Below are positions 18,622 through 28,507 of a stretch of DNA of 64,000 nt, one piece after another (positions within the stretch are counted from its first letter, which is position 1; each line of letters opens with the position of its first letter). A program made the position numbers and the translations under genes. The notes below the pieces were generated by a model. The model made no database searches, had not been told where the DNA came from, and worked only from the letters and a program-made list of their open reading frames with translations. The DNA lies in NCBI GenBank assembly GCA_963792175.1, contig CAWBVG010000002.1, forward strand, positions 1-64,000, read 5' to 3'. The DNA comes from CAWBVG01 sp963792175. GTDB taxonomy: Bacteria; Acidobacteriota; Vicinamibacteria; Vicinamibacterales; CAVVIG01.

Positions 18622-19760
18622 TCGCGGCACCAGCACCCGTGCAGAGGCCGCGTGACGCCAGGCTTCTGATTGTCGACGGGCACGGGCACATCAGACATGC
18701 CGCACGCCGCAGGTTCGTCGACCTGCTGAACCCGCACGATCTGGTGATCGCCAACGATGCGGCGACGCTGCCGGCGAGCCTGCACGGCCGGCACGCGGCG
18801 AGCGGCGCCGTCGTCGAGGTGCGCCTGGCGGGCCGGCCTTCGCTCGCACTCGAATTCGAGCGAGCTTCGGCCAGGCCTCGCCAAAGCGGCTCCGAACGGG
18901 ACGCCGCGGAGGCGGGTCGGTCGCTGGACACGGAGGACGTCCACCGATTCGTGGCGGTGGTGTTCGGCGCGGGCGATTTCAGGACGCGCACCGAGGATCG
19001 TCCGCTGCCACCGACGCTCGCTCCCGGCGATCGGCTCGAGCTCGGACCTCTCTCGGCAACCGTCGAGTCGCTGCTCGATCACCCGCGGCTGGTGTCACTG
19101 CGTTTCGATGGCCCGGCGCGCGACTTCTGGGCCGGTCTCGCGGCGCACGGACGGCCGATTCAGTACGCCCATGTGCCGGCGCCGCTCGCCCTGTGGGATG
19201 TGTGGACGCCGATTGCGGCCCTACCGGTCGCGTTCGAGCCACCGTCGGCGGGCTTCGTGCTGGACTGGGCGTCGATCCACGCGATGCAGCGGCGCGGCGT
19301 CGCGTTTGCGACGCTCACGCTGGCCGCCGGCATTTCGTCTACCGGCGACGCGGAGCTGGATCGCCGGCTGCCGTTCGACGAGCCGTATCGCATTCCCGCC
19401 AGCACGGCGGCAGCCATCCTCGAAGCGCGCCGGCAGGGCGGTCGCGTCGTCGCCATCGGCACCACCGTCGTGCGCGCGCTCGAGCACGCGGCCGCAGGCG
19501 ACGGTGTCGTGCATCCGGGCGAGGCCCTCGCGAATCAGCGTCTCGGGCCGGCGAGCTCGTTGCGTGTCGTGGATGCCATTCTCTCGGGGACGCACGAGCC
19601 GGACAGCAGCCATTACCAGCTGCTGCGCGCGTTTGCCGACGATGCGACGCTGGCGGAGGTGACGGCGGCGCTCGAAGCGCAGGGATATCGGACGCACGAG
19701 TTCGGGGATTCGATGTTCGTCGAGCGCCGCAATCGAGTGGTCAGCCAAGTCGCGGCGTAG
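18618..19760 (+). CDS. queA: QueA-like S-adenosylmethionine:tRNA ribosyltransferase-isomerase
   Basis: Family of QueA, which moves the ribosyl part of AdoMet onto 7-aminomethyl-deazaguanine in tRNA to make epoxyqueuosine. 380 residues. Seen: LNPHDLVIANDAATLPASLH near the N-terminus (QueA motif with ND..TLPA), PAPLALWDVWTPIA, GVAFATLTLAAGI, EPYRIPASTAAAILEARRQG, VVAIGTTVVRALEH and the C-terminal DSSHYQLLRAF and DSMFVERR. About 34 extra residues after VRLAGRPS contain a copy of the palindromic element (18833-18876). The N-terminus is shorter than in housekeeping QueA, so a paralogue with another substrate is possible. It is coupled by ATGA to the SDR gene. Confidence 0.75.
   Translation: MIAAPAPVQRPRDARLLIVDGHGHIRHAARRRFVDLLNPHDLVIANDAATLPASLHGRHAASGAVVEVRLAGRPSLALEFERASARPRQSGSERDAAEAGRSLDTEDVHRFVAVVFGAGDFRTRTEDRPLPPTLAPGDRLELGPLSATVESLLDHPRLVSLRFDGPARDFWAGLAAHGRPIQYAHVPAPLALWDVWTPIAALPVAFEPPSAGFVLDWASIHAMQRRGVAFATLTLAAGISSTGDAELDRRLPFDEPYRIPASTAAAILEARRQGGRVVAIGTTVVRALEHAAAGDGVVHPGEALANQRLGPASSLRVVDAILSGTHEPDSSHYQLLRAFADDATLAEVTAALEAQGYRTHEFGDSMFVERRNRVVSQVAA
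18833..18876. repeat. Palindromic element inside the QueA-like gene (reverse orientation)
   Basis: CCGGCCTTCGCTCG on the left and CGAGCTTCGGCCAGGC on the right surround a perfect palindrome CTCGAATTCGAG at 18849-18860. The reverse complement matches the SDR, SelA-like and 9314-9360 copies. The reading frame stays open through it. Confidence 0.65.
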
Positions 19761-19812
19761 CCGACACGGCCCGAGGTCACTACAATGAGCGCCACAGTAC
19801 GTCTGGACCTCC

Positions 19813-20136
19813 TTGGCCCTTGCTTCCGGCGCTCGCCTCGGCCCCTACGAAATCGTCAGCCCGCTCGGTGCCGGCGGGATGGGCGAAGTGTATCGGGCAA
19901 AAGACACACGTCTCGAACGGGTGGTGGCCATCAAAGTTCTGCCGGACGGGGTCACCGCGTCTCCGCAAACCCTGGAACGTTTCCAGCGGGAAGCGCGGGC
20001 GGCCTCGGCGCTCAATCACCCCAATATCTGCACCATCCACGATGTCGGCACGGATCCACCCTTCATCGCGATGGAGCTGCTCGAAGGGGAAACCATTCAG
20101 TGGTCACAAGTTGCGGCTAGTATCCTGTTCGAGTAG
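19813..20136 (+). pseudogene. Ser/Thr protein kinase, N-terminal fragment
   Basis: Begins at TTG with ASGARLGPYEIVSPLGAGGM, the glycine loop of PknB-like kinases. GEVYRAKDTRLERVVAIKVL contains the ATP-binding Lys; LERFQREARAASALNHPNIC and FIAMELLEGETI run to the hinge. Then homology stops abruptly (WSQVAASILFE, stop at 20136), before the catalytic HRD and DFG motifs. About 100 of about 280 kinase residues are present, so it cannot phosphorylate. The missing part is not found in the next 785 bp in any frame. This is a deletion or rearrangement scar rather than a frameshift. Confidence 0.7.
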
Positions 20137-20921
20137 TTGGTTCGTCGGCGCAAAAGAAAGACGTCACGCCTGAAAAGAAGGCCGAAGGCTGGGGCGACGT
20201 CTGACTAGCAAACGGCGGCAGTGTCTTGGGGTGGAATCGCTTCGCAGCCAGCTGCCCCTCTAGCTATGACTGGGATTGTGTTGGCGCCCGAGTTTGATTC
20301 CCTTCGACAGTCACCGTGCCTGAGCGTCGATCCGCACGCGCGCGAGCGGAAGGCGACCGGAACCGTCGCCCTGCGCGACCGCGACGACGTGCACCCGCAC
20401 GGTGAGGTAGTTCCCGCGCCGCCCTGTGATGCGCGCGACCTGAGGGTGTCGTTGCCGTCGTTGCTGACGGTAATCTCAGCATCTCTGCGGCTATCCCTAA
20501 GTCAGACGTTGCCAAGGTCAGGTTACCCCCAGCCGATGATGCGCGTCAAGGCGGAGGCGGACCGGCGAGGGGCAGGCGTCGGCGAGGTTGACGATTTCTG
20601 ACTGCACGCGCTGGCGAGCGGCCCAGCGTGATACTCAGGCCGACAACGAGAGACTTCTTAAGCGGATTGGTCATGCGTCAATGATTACCAACAGTGCAGC
20701 TAGTGGCCAGATGGTCATTTGTGCGCTTAAGCATCCGCTGTGCCACTGGCGCGTCTTGTCATTCAGGCGCGATCCAACTAGACCAGTACCCATTGTCGAG
20801 GAGCGGCAACGCCGCAGATGCCGGCGCGCCGCTGGACCCGGAGGGCGCTGGAGGTTGCGGGGCGAGCCCATGCTATTAGTCGGACAGGCTCCTAGCGGAC
20901 ACGCGTTATAGTGAGCGCGAC
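20137..20921. other. 785-bp stretch with no recognisable gene
   Basis: Short open frames occur on both strands but none has domain signatures, a convincing ribosome-binding site or consistent codon use. The first about 70 bp include a frame ending VTPEKKAEGWGDV at 20203, which could be the tail of a lost gene. The region follows the truncated kinase and probably marks an old deletion or insertion junction. GC content looks lower and more mixed at 20630-20760. Confidence 0.5.
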
Positions 20922-23537
20922 GTGACTGTCCGGCCCGTCCCGCTCGGCGTCGTCGTGACGCTCCTGGCCACCACCTGGACCGCCGCGCAGTCCACTGTCC
21001 CCGTCAACGACGAGTTTTTCGAGACCAGGATCCGTCCGGTTCTTTCGAGCCGATGTTACGCCTGCCATTCCTCCAGGCTCGCCGCGCCGAAGGGCGAGCT
21101 GGTCCTCGACACGAAGGCAGGTGTCCTCAAAGGCGGTCGGCAGGGACCGGCCGTCGTGCCCGGCAAGCCGGCCGACAGCAAACTGCTCGAAGCGCTCACC
21201 TACGCCAACGCGCATCTGCAGATGCCGCCGAGCGGGAAGCTCGCGGATCCAATCATCGCGGACTTCGAACGCTGGATCGCCGGCGGCGCACCCGATCCTC
21301 GAACGGAAACCGTGCCGCGGCAGGTCCTGGCAAGCGTGTCGTCGGTGAGAGCGAGCTCGCGAAGGGACGGCAGTGGTGGGCCTTTCAAGCCGTTCGGGAG
21401 TTGCCCACCGACGCGCTTCGCGCTATGGCGGGCAAGGGGATCGACGACAAGCTGGTCGCGTCGCACGAAGTGCGGGTTCGATCGAAGCTCGATCGCTTCG
21501 TGCTCGCGAAGCTGGCAGAAAAAGGACTGACGCCATCGCCCGAGGCCGACGCGAGAACGCTGATCCGCCGCGCCTACATCGATCTGATCGGCCTGAAGCC
21601 GACCTACGAAGAGGTCGAGGCGTACGCCGCGCGACCCCTCGCCGGACGACTACGAAAGACTGGTGGACCGGCTGCTCGCTTCGCCGCAGTACGGCGAGCG
21701 GTGGGCGCGCTACTGGCTCGACGTCGTCCGCTACGCCGAGGACAACCCCGGGAACTCACCAATCCCCGTATCCCTACGCCTGGCGCTACCGCGACTGGGT
21801 GATCGAGGCGTCAACAAGGACGTGCCCTACGACCGCTTCGTCAAGCTGCAGCTGGCCGCCGACCTGATGCCCGGCGACGCCGCGGCCGATCTGCGGCGCG
21901 CTGGGCTTCCTGGGCGCTCGGCGCCGATTTATCACAAGGACGTGCGCCTCTCGAACGACGTCATCGGCACGTCCAGACTGAACGACTGGGACGAGCGCGT
22001 CGACACCGTCACGCCGCGGCCTGCTCGGGCTGACGGTGGCCTGCGCGCGCTGCCACGACCACAAGTTCGATCCGATCCCGGCAGAAGGACTACTACGCGC
22101 TCGCCGGCGTCTTCGCCTCGACGCAGCGCGCCGCTGCGGCCGCTCTCCGACGATCGATCGCGACGACCGAGACCGCGCTTCATGTGGGTCTGCGCAGCGG
22201 CTGTTCGATCTGTCACTACAGGCCGAACCTGCTGGCAAGCGATCCCGGGATCGAAGCCGGAGCCGCGCCGCGTCGGCCAGGTGAACAAGTTCCGGACGAG
22301 TCGGCCGCGCTCCAGGCCGGAGATCGACGAGCATGCTCGAAGGCCAGCATCCGCGAGATGGCGGCGTACCTCAGCCAGTGCCGTATCCGGCGGAGAACCT
22401 GGCCGAACCGGTCAAGCCGCGGAACGCCGACCGGACGAAGGGCCTAGTCGGAGAAAGGCGCGCCTGTGGTCCCGTCGCCGGAGCAAGCGTCGATGGTCGA
22501 CGCGGCGACGCCGCGGATGGCGGATCGACGCATGCGCCGTTCCTGAACTCGGTCTACGACGCGGCCGCCTGGGTCGACGGCGCCGAGCCGGACTGACGAT
22601 GCTTCGACTGCCGACGCCCGGCAAGCCGCGCGATCTCCCGGTGTTCATCCGGCGGCAATCCGTCGACACGCCGGGCGAGCCGGCGCCGCGCGGTTTCCTG
22701 CGCGTGCTCGCCGAGAGGCGGCGCCGACTTCACAAGGGTCCGGCCGGCTGGAGCTGGCCGAGAAGATCTTCACCGAGCGGCGCCGCTGACCGCGCGCGTG
22801 ATCGTCAACCGCGTCTGGGGCTGGCACTTCGGCAAGCCGCTGGTCGCCACGCCGAGCGATTTCGGCGCGCAGGGCGACAAGCCGACCATCCCGGAACTGC
22901 TCGACGACTCTGGCCGCGCGGTTCATCGCCAACGGCTGGTCGCTCAAGTGGCTGCACCGCGAGATCATGCTCTCGGCCGCCTACCGGCAGGCGAGCCATC
23001 CGCGCGCCGATGCCGACGAAGACCGATCCGGCCAACCAGCTGCTCTGGCGCATGAATCCGCGCCGCCTCGACGTCGAGGCCTACCGCGACTCCATGCCTG
23101 CAAGGCGACCGGCAGCGCTCGACGCCACGGCTGGACGGCCCGTCCGCGGACCTGGACCAGCCGACAACACCGCCGCACCGTCTACGGGCGCGTCAGCCGC
23201 GGCCGCAGCTCAGAAACGCTGCTGCAGCTCTACGATTTCCCCGATCCCGATGCATGCACAGTCCCGAGCGCGAGACTGACCACGACGCCGCTGCAGCAGT
23301 TGTTCGTCATGAACAGCGCGTTCATGCAGGAGCAGGCCGCGGCGCTCGCCGGAGAGCGTGCGAAGGAACCCGACGCCAGCGGCGAAAGTTCGCGGCCTGT
23401 ACCGCCGGGTGCTGGCGCGCGATCGCGACGAGCCGAGGAGCTCGCGACTCGGCGTCGAGTTACCTGCGGCAAGGCGACGCTCGCACGACTTCGCCCAGGC
23501 GCTGCTGTCCACCAACGAGGTGATCTTTTGGCCATGA
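20922..23537 (+). pseudogene. PSD1/PSCyt1 domain protein (DUF1549/DUF1553), heavily frameshifted
   Basis: Large secreted cytochrome-like protein of the kind abundant in Planctomycetes and Acidobacteria. GTG 20922 opens a signal peptide (LGVVVTLLATTWTAAQ). The PSCyt1 domain has the haem motif CYACH in SSRCYACHSS and then LVLDTKAGVLKGG. The DUF1549 part reads LDRFVLAKLAEKGLTPSP, LIRRAYIDLIGLKPTYEEVE, ASPQYGERWARYWLDVVRYA and TVACARCHDHKFDPI (a second CxxCH). The DUF1553 part includes VIVNRVWGWHFGKPLV, RMNPRRLDVEAYRDSM and TTPLQQLFVMNSAFM. At least ten frame changes. It ends VIFWP with ATGA overlap onto the DUF1501 gene, its usual partner. Role in the family is unproven. Confidence 0.8.
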
Positions 23538-24916
23538 ACCAGACCGCATTTCGCGCCGCGACGATGCTGCAGTCCCTGTGCGGCGGGCTCGGCATCGCTC
23601 GGCCTCGCCGAGCATGCTGCCGACGCAGACGCGCTGGCGGCGAGCCGCCGCGCCACGCCGGCCCGCACTTCCGCCGCAAGGCGAAGCACATCATCTTCCT
23701 GTTCATGACCGGCGGGCCGTCGCAGGTGGACATGTTCGATCCCAAGCCCGCGCTCGATGAAGTATGCCGGCCAGCGGCCCGACTCCGTCGAACCTGCGCA
23801 CCGAGCGCACCACCGGCGGCCTGCTGCCCGTCGCCGTTCGAGTTCACGAAGCACGGCGAGCGGCATCGAGGTCAGCGAGCTGCTGCCCAACCTCGCCGCC
23901 GTCGCCGACGATCTGTGCGTCATCCGCTCGATGTACACGTTCAACCCGACGCACAAGCCGGCGCGCAGCCTGTTCCACTCCGGCAACATCGCTGCCACGC
24001 GCCCGTCGATGGGCTCGTGGATCTCCTACGGCCTGGGCACCGAGAACCAGAACCTGCCGGGCTTCGTCGTGCCTGCGCCCGGCGGCGGCGGCGGGTCCAC
24101 GCCTGCGCAGCGGCTTCCTGCCCGCGCAGCACCAGGGCACGTCGTTCGACGATTCGCGTCACCGAGCCCGGACAAGATGATCCGCTACCTGCACAACCAG
24201 CAGCTGCATCCCGACGCCGCAGCGCGCGGCAGCTCGATCTCGCTCCAGGCAGCTGAACCGCGAGCACGAGCGCAGCCTTCGGCGCAGGACGCGTTCCTCG
24301 AAGGCCGCATCCAGGCGATGGAGACGGCCTTCCGCATGCAGTTCGAGGCGACGGACGCTCTTCGACCTCCGCACGGAGCCGGAGTCCGTCCGCGAGGAGT
24401 ACGGCACCACGCCGTTCGCCAACGGCTGCCTGCTGGCCCGCCGGCTGGTCGAGCGCGGCGTCCGCATCGTCCACGTCCACTACGGCCCCGGCCAGCCGTG
24501 GGACGATCACAACGAGATCAACAAGAACCTGCGCGAGCGCTGCCCCGACATGGACAAGCCGTCGCGGCGCTGCTCAGCGACCTGAAGCAGCGCGGCCTGC
24601 TCGACGAGACGCTGGTCGTCTGGGGCGGCGAGTTCGGCCGCACGCCGGTCTCCGAGAGCGGCGACGGCCGCGACCACAATCCCTACGGCTTCACGATGTG
24701 GATGGCCGGCGGCGGCGTCAAGGGCGGCATGGCCTACGGCGCGACCGACGAGTTCGGCTTCCGCGCCGTCGAGAACCGCGTCTCCATCCACGACCTGCAC
24801 GCCACGATCCTGCACCTGCTGGGCATCGACCACGAGAAGCTGACCTACCGCTACGCCGGCCGCGACTTCCGCCTGACCGACGTCTTCGGGAAGTCGTCCG
24901 AGACATCCTCGCGTAG
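23534..24916 (+). pseudogene. DUF1501 (sulfatase-like) secreted protein, frameshifted
   Basis: Family partner of PSD1 proteins, with a fold like alkaline phosphatase/sulfatase and usually a Tat or Sec leader. It starts MNQTAFRAATMLQSLCGG. Typical motifs follow: KHIIFLFMTGGPSQVDMFDP, ELLPNLAAVADDLCVIRSMY, NPTHKPARSLFHSGN, WISYGLGTENQNLPGFVV, GCLLARRLVERGVRIVHVHY, ETLVVWGGEFGRTPVSESGD, GRDHNPYGFTMWMAGGGVKG and the closing DLHATILHLLGIDHEKL. The frame changes about six times. The last change, near 24893, restores a VVRDILA ending at the TAG at 24914-24916. The overlap with the preceding gene indicates co-translation. Confidence 0.85.
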
Positions 24917-24984
24917 ACCCCGACACCCCGGTTCTCAGGCGAGCAGGAAGGCGGAATACGCCAGGCTGCCATGAAGGACTACTA

Positions 24985-25110
24985 GCTAATAAAGTCTTAC
25001 GTGTAAATATGTTACAGACTCCATTCGAGAGAGCGATCCTGGGCATGTGATACAATATGACTCTATAAGACTTTGACGTATTATGAACGAACTCTGACGA
25101 GGGGATCATA
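24985..25110 (+). promoter_or_regulatory. AT-rich putative promoter region of the REC/PilZ gene
   Basis: A marked AT-rich pocket (TAATAAAGTCTTACG, GTAAATATGTTACAG) in otherwise GC-rich DNA. It contains TGTGATACAAT near 25045-25056, close to an extended -10 element, and a second candidate TATAAG nearby. No clear -35 box at optimal spacing. The TTG start at 25111 follows ACGAGGGG. Confidence 0.35.
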
Positions 25111-26325
25111 TTGGGGCCATCGGCTCTCATCCTTGCGGTTCAGCCTGATTCGGCGCAGGCTCGTCAGCTTGTGCATGCGCTCCGTGAGCGCGTGAACGCA
25201 GAGGTTATCGTCGTTGATACGACTGACGAGGCACTCTCTGTTATTGACAACCGTGTTCCGGACGTCATTCTCCTGCACGCTCTCATGCTCCCGGCCGAGG
25301 AGGACTATCTCATCGCATACCTTCGAACGCTGCGTAACACCGATCACGTGCAGACAATCAGCATTCCGCAGCTCGAATCTTCGTCCGACTGTAATCGCAC
25401 CAAGCCATCCCTGTTCAGAGGTCTGAAGAAGCGCTCGGCACGGATGAGCGCGGTCGGCTGCGATTCCCAATTATTCGCGGCGGACGTCGTGGGCTATCTC
25501 ACGCGCGCACACGAAATCGAGCAACAAATTCACGAGCGCAAGGCCGACGACGAGCCGCTTTTTGGAGGTTCGGATCGGCGTGGGTTGCATCGCTGGTCGC
25601 CACGAGAAATGCCCTGGGTGTCGTCAGTTCGGCTGGTTGCAGGCGAGCAGGCTGAGCTGATTAATGTTTCTGCGAGTGGGGCCCTGGTTCGAACCCAGGT
25701 TCGGCCCGCTCTGCCCTCCTTGAAGCAATTCGACTCTGGATTCTCGAGCTCGACCTGGCTTGGCATTCCAATTGGCATCAGGAACGGAGGTTCGGGCTGA
25801 CGGGTCGAGTCGTCAGGTGCCATGTGGGATCAGTGGGGGGCGACCCAATTCAGTATCACATAGCGTTCCACTTCGACGAATCCATCGGCCTCGACCTTCC
25901 GACTCCGATGCCCGCCGGTGCGGGCGACAATGTCGTAAGCCTCTCCGTTGGAGAAATGCCTCTTGAAGCGCGAACTCAACATGTCACAAGAGATCCTCAA
26001 TCATTCGGTGACGTTCCAGAACGAGCTGTTTGCACGCTTGATGGGCGTCGATGCGCTGCCAGGGAGCCTTGGTTGGCGCAATCTCGGAACTGACGACGTT
26101 GAACGCCGCGTTTGATCGATATCAAGGCGACGATGCGCGATGCCCTCCGGGCTCGCCGCCCCGATGCGCGAACTGTTCGACCTTGCCAATCGTCTCGCGC
26201 CCCGGATCCGGGAGCTGCGTGCGTTGCGAAGTGCGGTGGTTGAGAGCATCAGCGAAGGCGACCTGGCGCTGCTCGCACTTCGGACAGACGGATCCCAATC
26301 CTCGTTGATCGAGCCCGCGGCGTAA
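25111..26325 (+). CDS. Degenerate receiver plus PilZ-domain protein, frameshifted
   Basis: The N-terminus (LILAVQPDSAQARQLVHALR; VDTTDEALSVIDNRVPDVIL) has the receiver pattern. The acceptor position is His in ILLHALMLPAEED, so it is probably not phosphorylated. A PilZ-like half follows: MPWVSSVRLVAGEQAELINV, NVSASGALVRTQ and, after a frame change near 25735, RFGLTGRVVRCHVG and IQYHIAFHFDE. PilZ domains bind cyclic-di-GMP, but the usual RxxxR motif is not clearly intact. Two more frame changes lead to ELFDLANRLAPRIRELRALR and a stop at 26325. These C-terminal parts may be a separate gene. Base composition is lower in GC than the neighbours, hinting at different ancestry. Confidence 0.55.
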
Positions 26326-26352
26326 AACACCGAGGGTCAGGCTTACGGCTCG

Positions 26353-27000
26353 TCAGTCCAGCCGCACCAGGCCGCGCCGCGTCGCGACCTTGACCGCTTC
26401 GGTGCGGCTCGTCACGCCGAGCTTCTCGAACAGGTGACCGAGGTGGGTCTTGACCGTGCGCTCGCTGATGTCGAGCGCGGTCGCGATCTCCTTGTTGGCC
26501 TTGCCGTCGGCCATCAGCTGTGAGCGTCGCCATCTCGCGCGGCGTGAGCTGCACGCGCGTGACGCCTTCGGCGAGCTTGGCCGCCGCCGCCGGCGCCAGG
26601 TAGGTCTTGCCGGCCAGCACGTCGCGGATGCAGCTGACCAGATCGTCGGCGGAGATGTCCTTGAGGACGTAGGCCTTGGCGCCGGCCTTGAGCGCGCGCG
26701 AGATCTCTTCGTCGGTGTCGTAGGTGGTCAGCACGATCACCCGCGCGCCGCGGGTCGCGCTCGCGGATCCGGCGCACCGCTTCGACGCCTTCCATGACCG
26801 GCATCCGCAGGTCGAGCAGCGTCACGTCGGGATGATGGCGCTCGTAGGCGTCGATCGCCTCGACGCCGTTGCCGGCTTCGGCGACCACGCGCAGATCCGG
26901 CTCCTGGTTGATGATGTTCGCGACGCCGGTCCTGAGCAGCGCGTGATCGTCGACGAGCAGCACGCTCGCCTTCGCCGACCGGCGCGGCGACGGCTTCAGA
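26353..27000 (-). CDS. NarL/FixJ-type response regulator, frameshifted
   Basis: Receiver: ASVLLVDDHALLRTGVANII, acceptor Asp in DVTLLDLRMPVMEGVEAV, Lys in AYVLKDISADDL. HTH: QLTPREMATL, ADGKANKEIATALDISERTV and KTHLGHLFEKLG, ending RRGLVRLD at the TGA complement 26353-26355. Frame changes occur near 26755 and 26520. There is no ATG at the expected start. The gene probably begins with CTG or GTG just after the kinase stop at 26996-26998, so the start is approximate. It pairs with the adjoining upstream kinase. Confidence 0.8.
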
Positions 27001-28323
27001 TGGCAACGTGCACCTGCGTCGGCAATGCCGACGGTTCCCAGGCCAGCACGACTTCGGTGCCGCTGCGCGGCGCGGTGACGATGGTCAGCGACGCGCCGAT
27101 GCGCTCGGCGCGCTCCTGCATGCTGGTCATGCCGAACCCGGACGACGACTGTTCCCGCGCGATGCCGCGGCCATCGTCGGCGACCGACAGCCGGAAGCCG
27201 ATCGAGCGCACGCGTCGACGCCTGCATCGTGATGCGGCGGGCGCGCGAGTGGCGGACGGCGTTGGTGAGCGCTTCCTGCGCGATGCCGATGATCTCGCGC
27301 TCGACGCCGTCGCCGAAGCGCGGCAGCTCGTCGACGCTGATGCTCGATCGGCACGTCGGTCGTCGCGCTGCGCGAGGTCGGCAATCCGCTTGAGCGCCCG
27401 CGCGACGTCCTCGCCGTCGCCGACATTCGGCCGAAGCGTGCCGACCGATCGCCGCGCCTCGACCATGTGCGTGCGGGCGAGATCGACCGCCGTCTCGAGC
27501 TTGGCCGCGACCGCTGGCGGCAGCATGAACGCCTCGCGCTGGGCGGCCTGCAGCTGCATCAGGATCGCGGCGAATCCCTGCGCCAGGTTGTCGTGGATGT
27601 CGCGCGCCAGCCGGTTGCGTTCCTCGAGGATCGTCTTGCGCCGCTCTTCGAGCCGGCGCTGCTCGGTCAGCCGGCTCTGGTGCAGCGCCAGCGCCGCCTG
27701 GCGCGCGATCGCCTCGGTGAGCACGACCCGCCACCATTCGGTCCAGCATTCCGAGGAGTGCGTGCTGCGACAGCGCGATCCAGCCCAGCGTGCGATTGCC
27801 GAGCACCAGCGGCGTGATCGACCGACGGCCTGCACGCCCTGGCGGCGCGGTGAATGCGCGGACCGGCTCGGGCAGCCGCGCATCGTCGCCGGTGTACTGG
27901 ATCGTCTGACGTCCAGCCCGGCGTGTACGCGAAGAGATGCTGCGCCATGCTCTCGCGCGGGAACGCCGAGCGCGTCCCAGTCGCCGCTCGTGCGCGTGTA
28001 GAGCCGATCGACGACGTAGGTCATCCAGCAGTCGCAGCGCTGCCGGTCGTCGTCGATCAGCCAGACGGCGCAGGCGTGGCTGTCGCCCTCGTCGACCATC
28101 GTCTTCGTGAGCGCTCCGAAAAATCCCTCGATGTCCGGTTCGCGCACCAGCAGATCGAGCGCGAGCTGCACGACGTCGGCCTGCATCTTCGCCAGGCATT
28201 CCGCGCGGCGGCGTTCGGCGGTCTCGCGAAGCAGCGCGGCGTGCAAGCACATCCGGATCGCGCTCGCTTCGACGGCACCGCGCTCTTGAGGTCGCCCTCG
28301 AAGCAGGGAGGAACTTCTTCCAT
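26996..28323 (-). CDS. NarL-type sensor histidine kinase, frameshifted
   Basis: ATG 28323 (MEEVPPCFEGDL) precedes a GAF-like sensory region (LALDLLVREPDIEGFFGALT, ACAVWLIDDD). A HisKA_3 domain has its acceptor His in RNRLARDIHDNLAQGFAAIL, and an ATPase domain reads FRLSVADDGRGIARE and GFGMTSMQERAERIGASLTI. The N-box region (EALTNAVRHSRA) is in another frame. Frame changes fall near 28285, 27950, 27735, 27340 and 27215. The stop at 26996-26998 abuts the regulator. No membrane helix, so it is a cytosolic sensor; signal unknown. Confidence 0.8.
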
Positions 28324-28330
28324 TGTCCAA

Positions 28331-28462
28331 TTATCCAGCAAGTCGCTCGACAGCGGCATCGTCCAAAAGTCGTAGATCCCGGTACACGATCAGGACGAGA
28401 TTCCGCTCGCGCGCAAGCACGAGCGAGATCTGCGGCACCTGCCTGATTGTTTGGCGCGTCAT
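28331..28462 (-). CDS. Small hypothetical ORF, STAS-like fragment
   Basis: 43 codons from an ATG to a TAA eight bases before the kinase start. The segment RNLVLIVYRDLRLLDDAAVE resembles the central strand-helix unit of STAS domains, but the domain would be far too short. No ribosome-binding site is visible. It could be a remnant, the 5' end of the kinase gene, or chance. Confidence 0.3.
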   Translation of the reverse strand: MTRQTIRQVPQISLVLARERNLVLIVYRDLRLLDDAAVERLAG

Positions 28463-28507
28463 ATCGGAACGAAAGTAGGGACCGTGCAAACACACAGGAG
28501 GTCAGTC

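Noticed and set aside
20264..20515. Minus-strand 83-codon frame in the gene-free stretch
   Set aside because: No domain, no ribosome-binding site, and Arg/Ala/Thr composition like a shadow.
25684..25706. tRNA T-arm-like sequence GGTTCGAACCCAGG
   Set aside because: It lies inside the PilZ coding frame; no acceptor stem or anticodon arm can be built around it.
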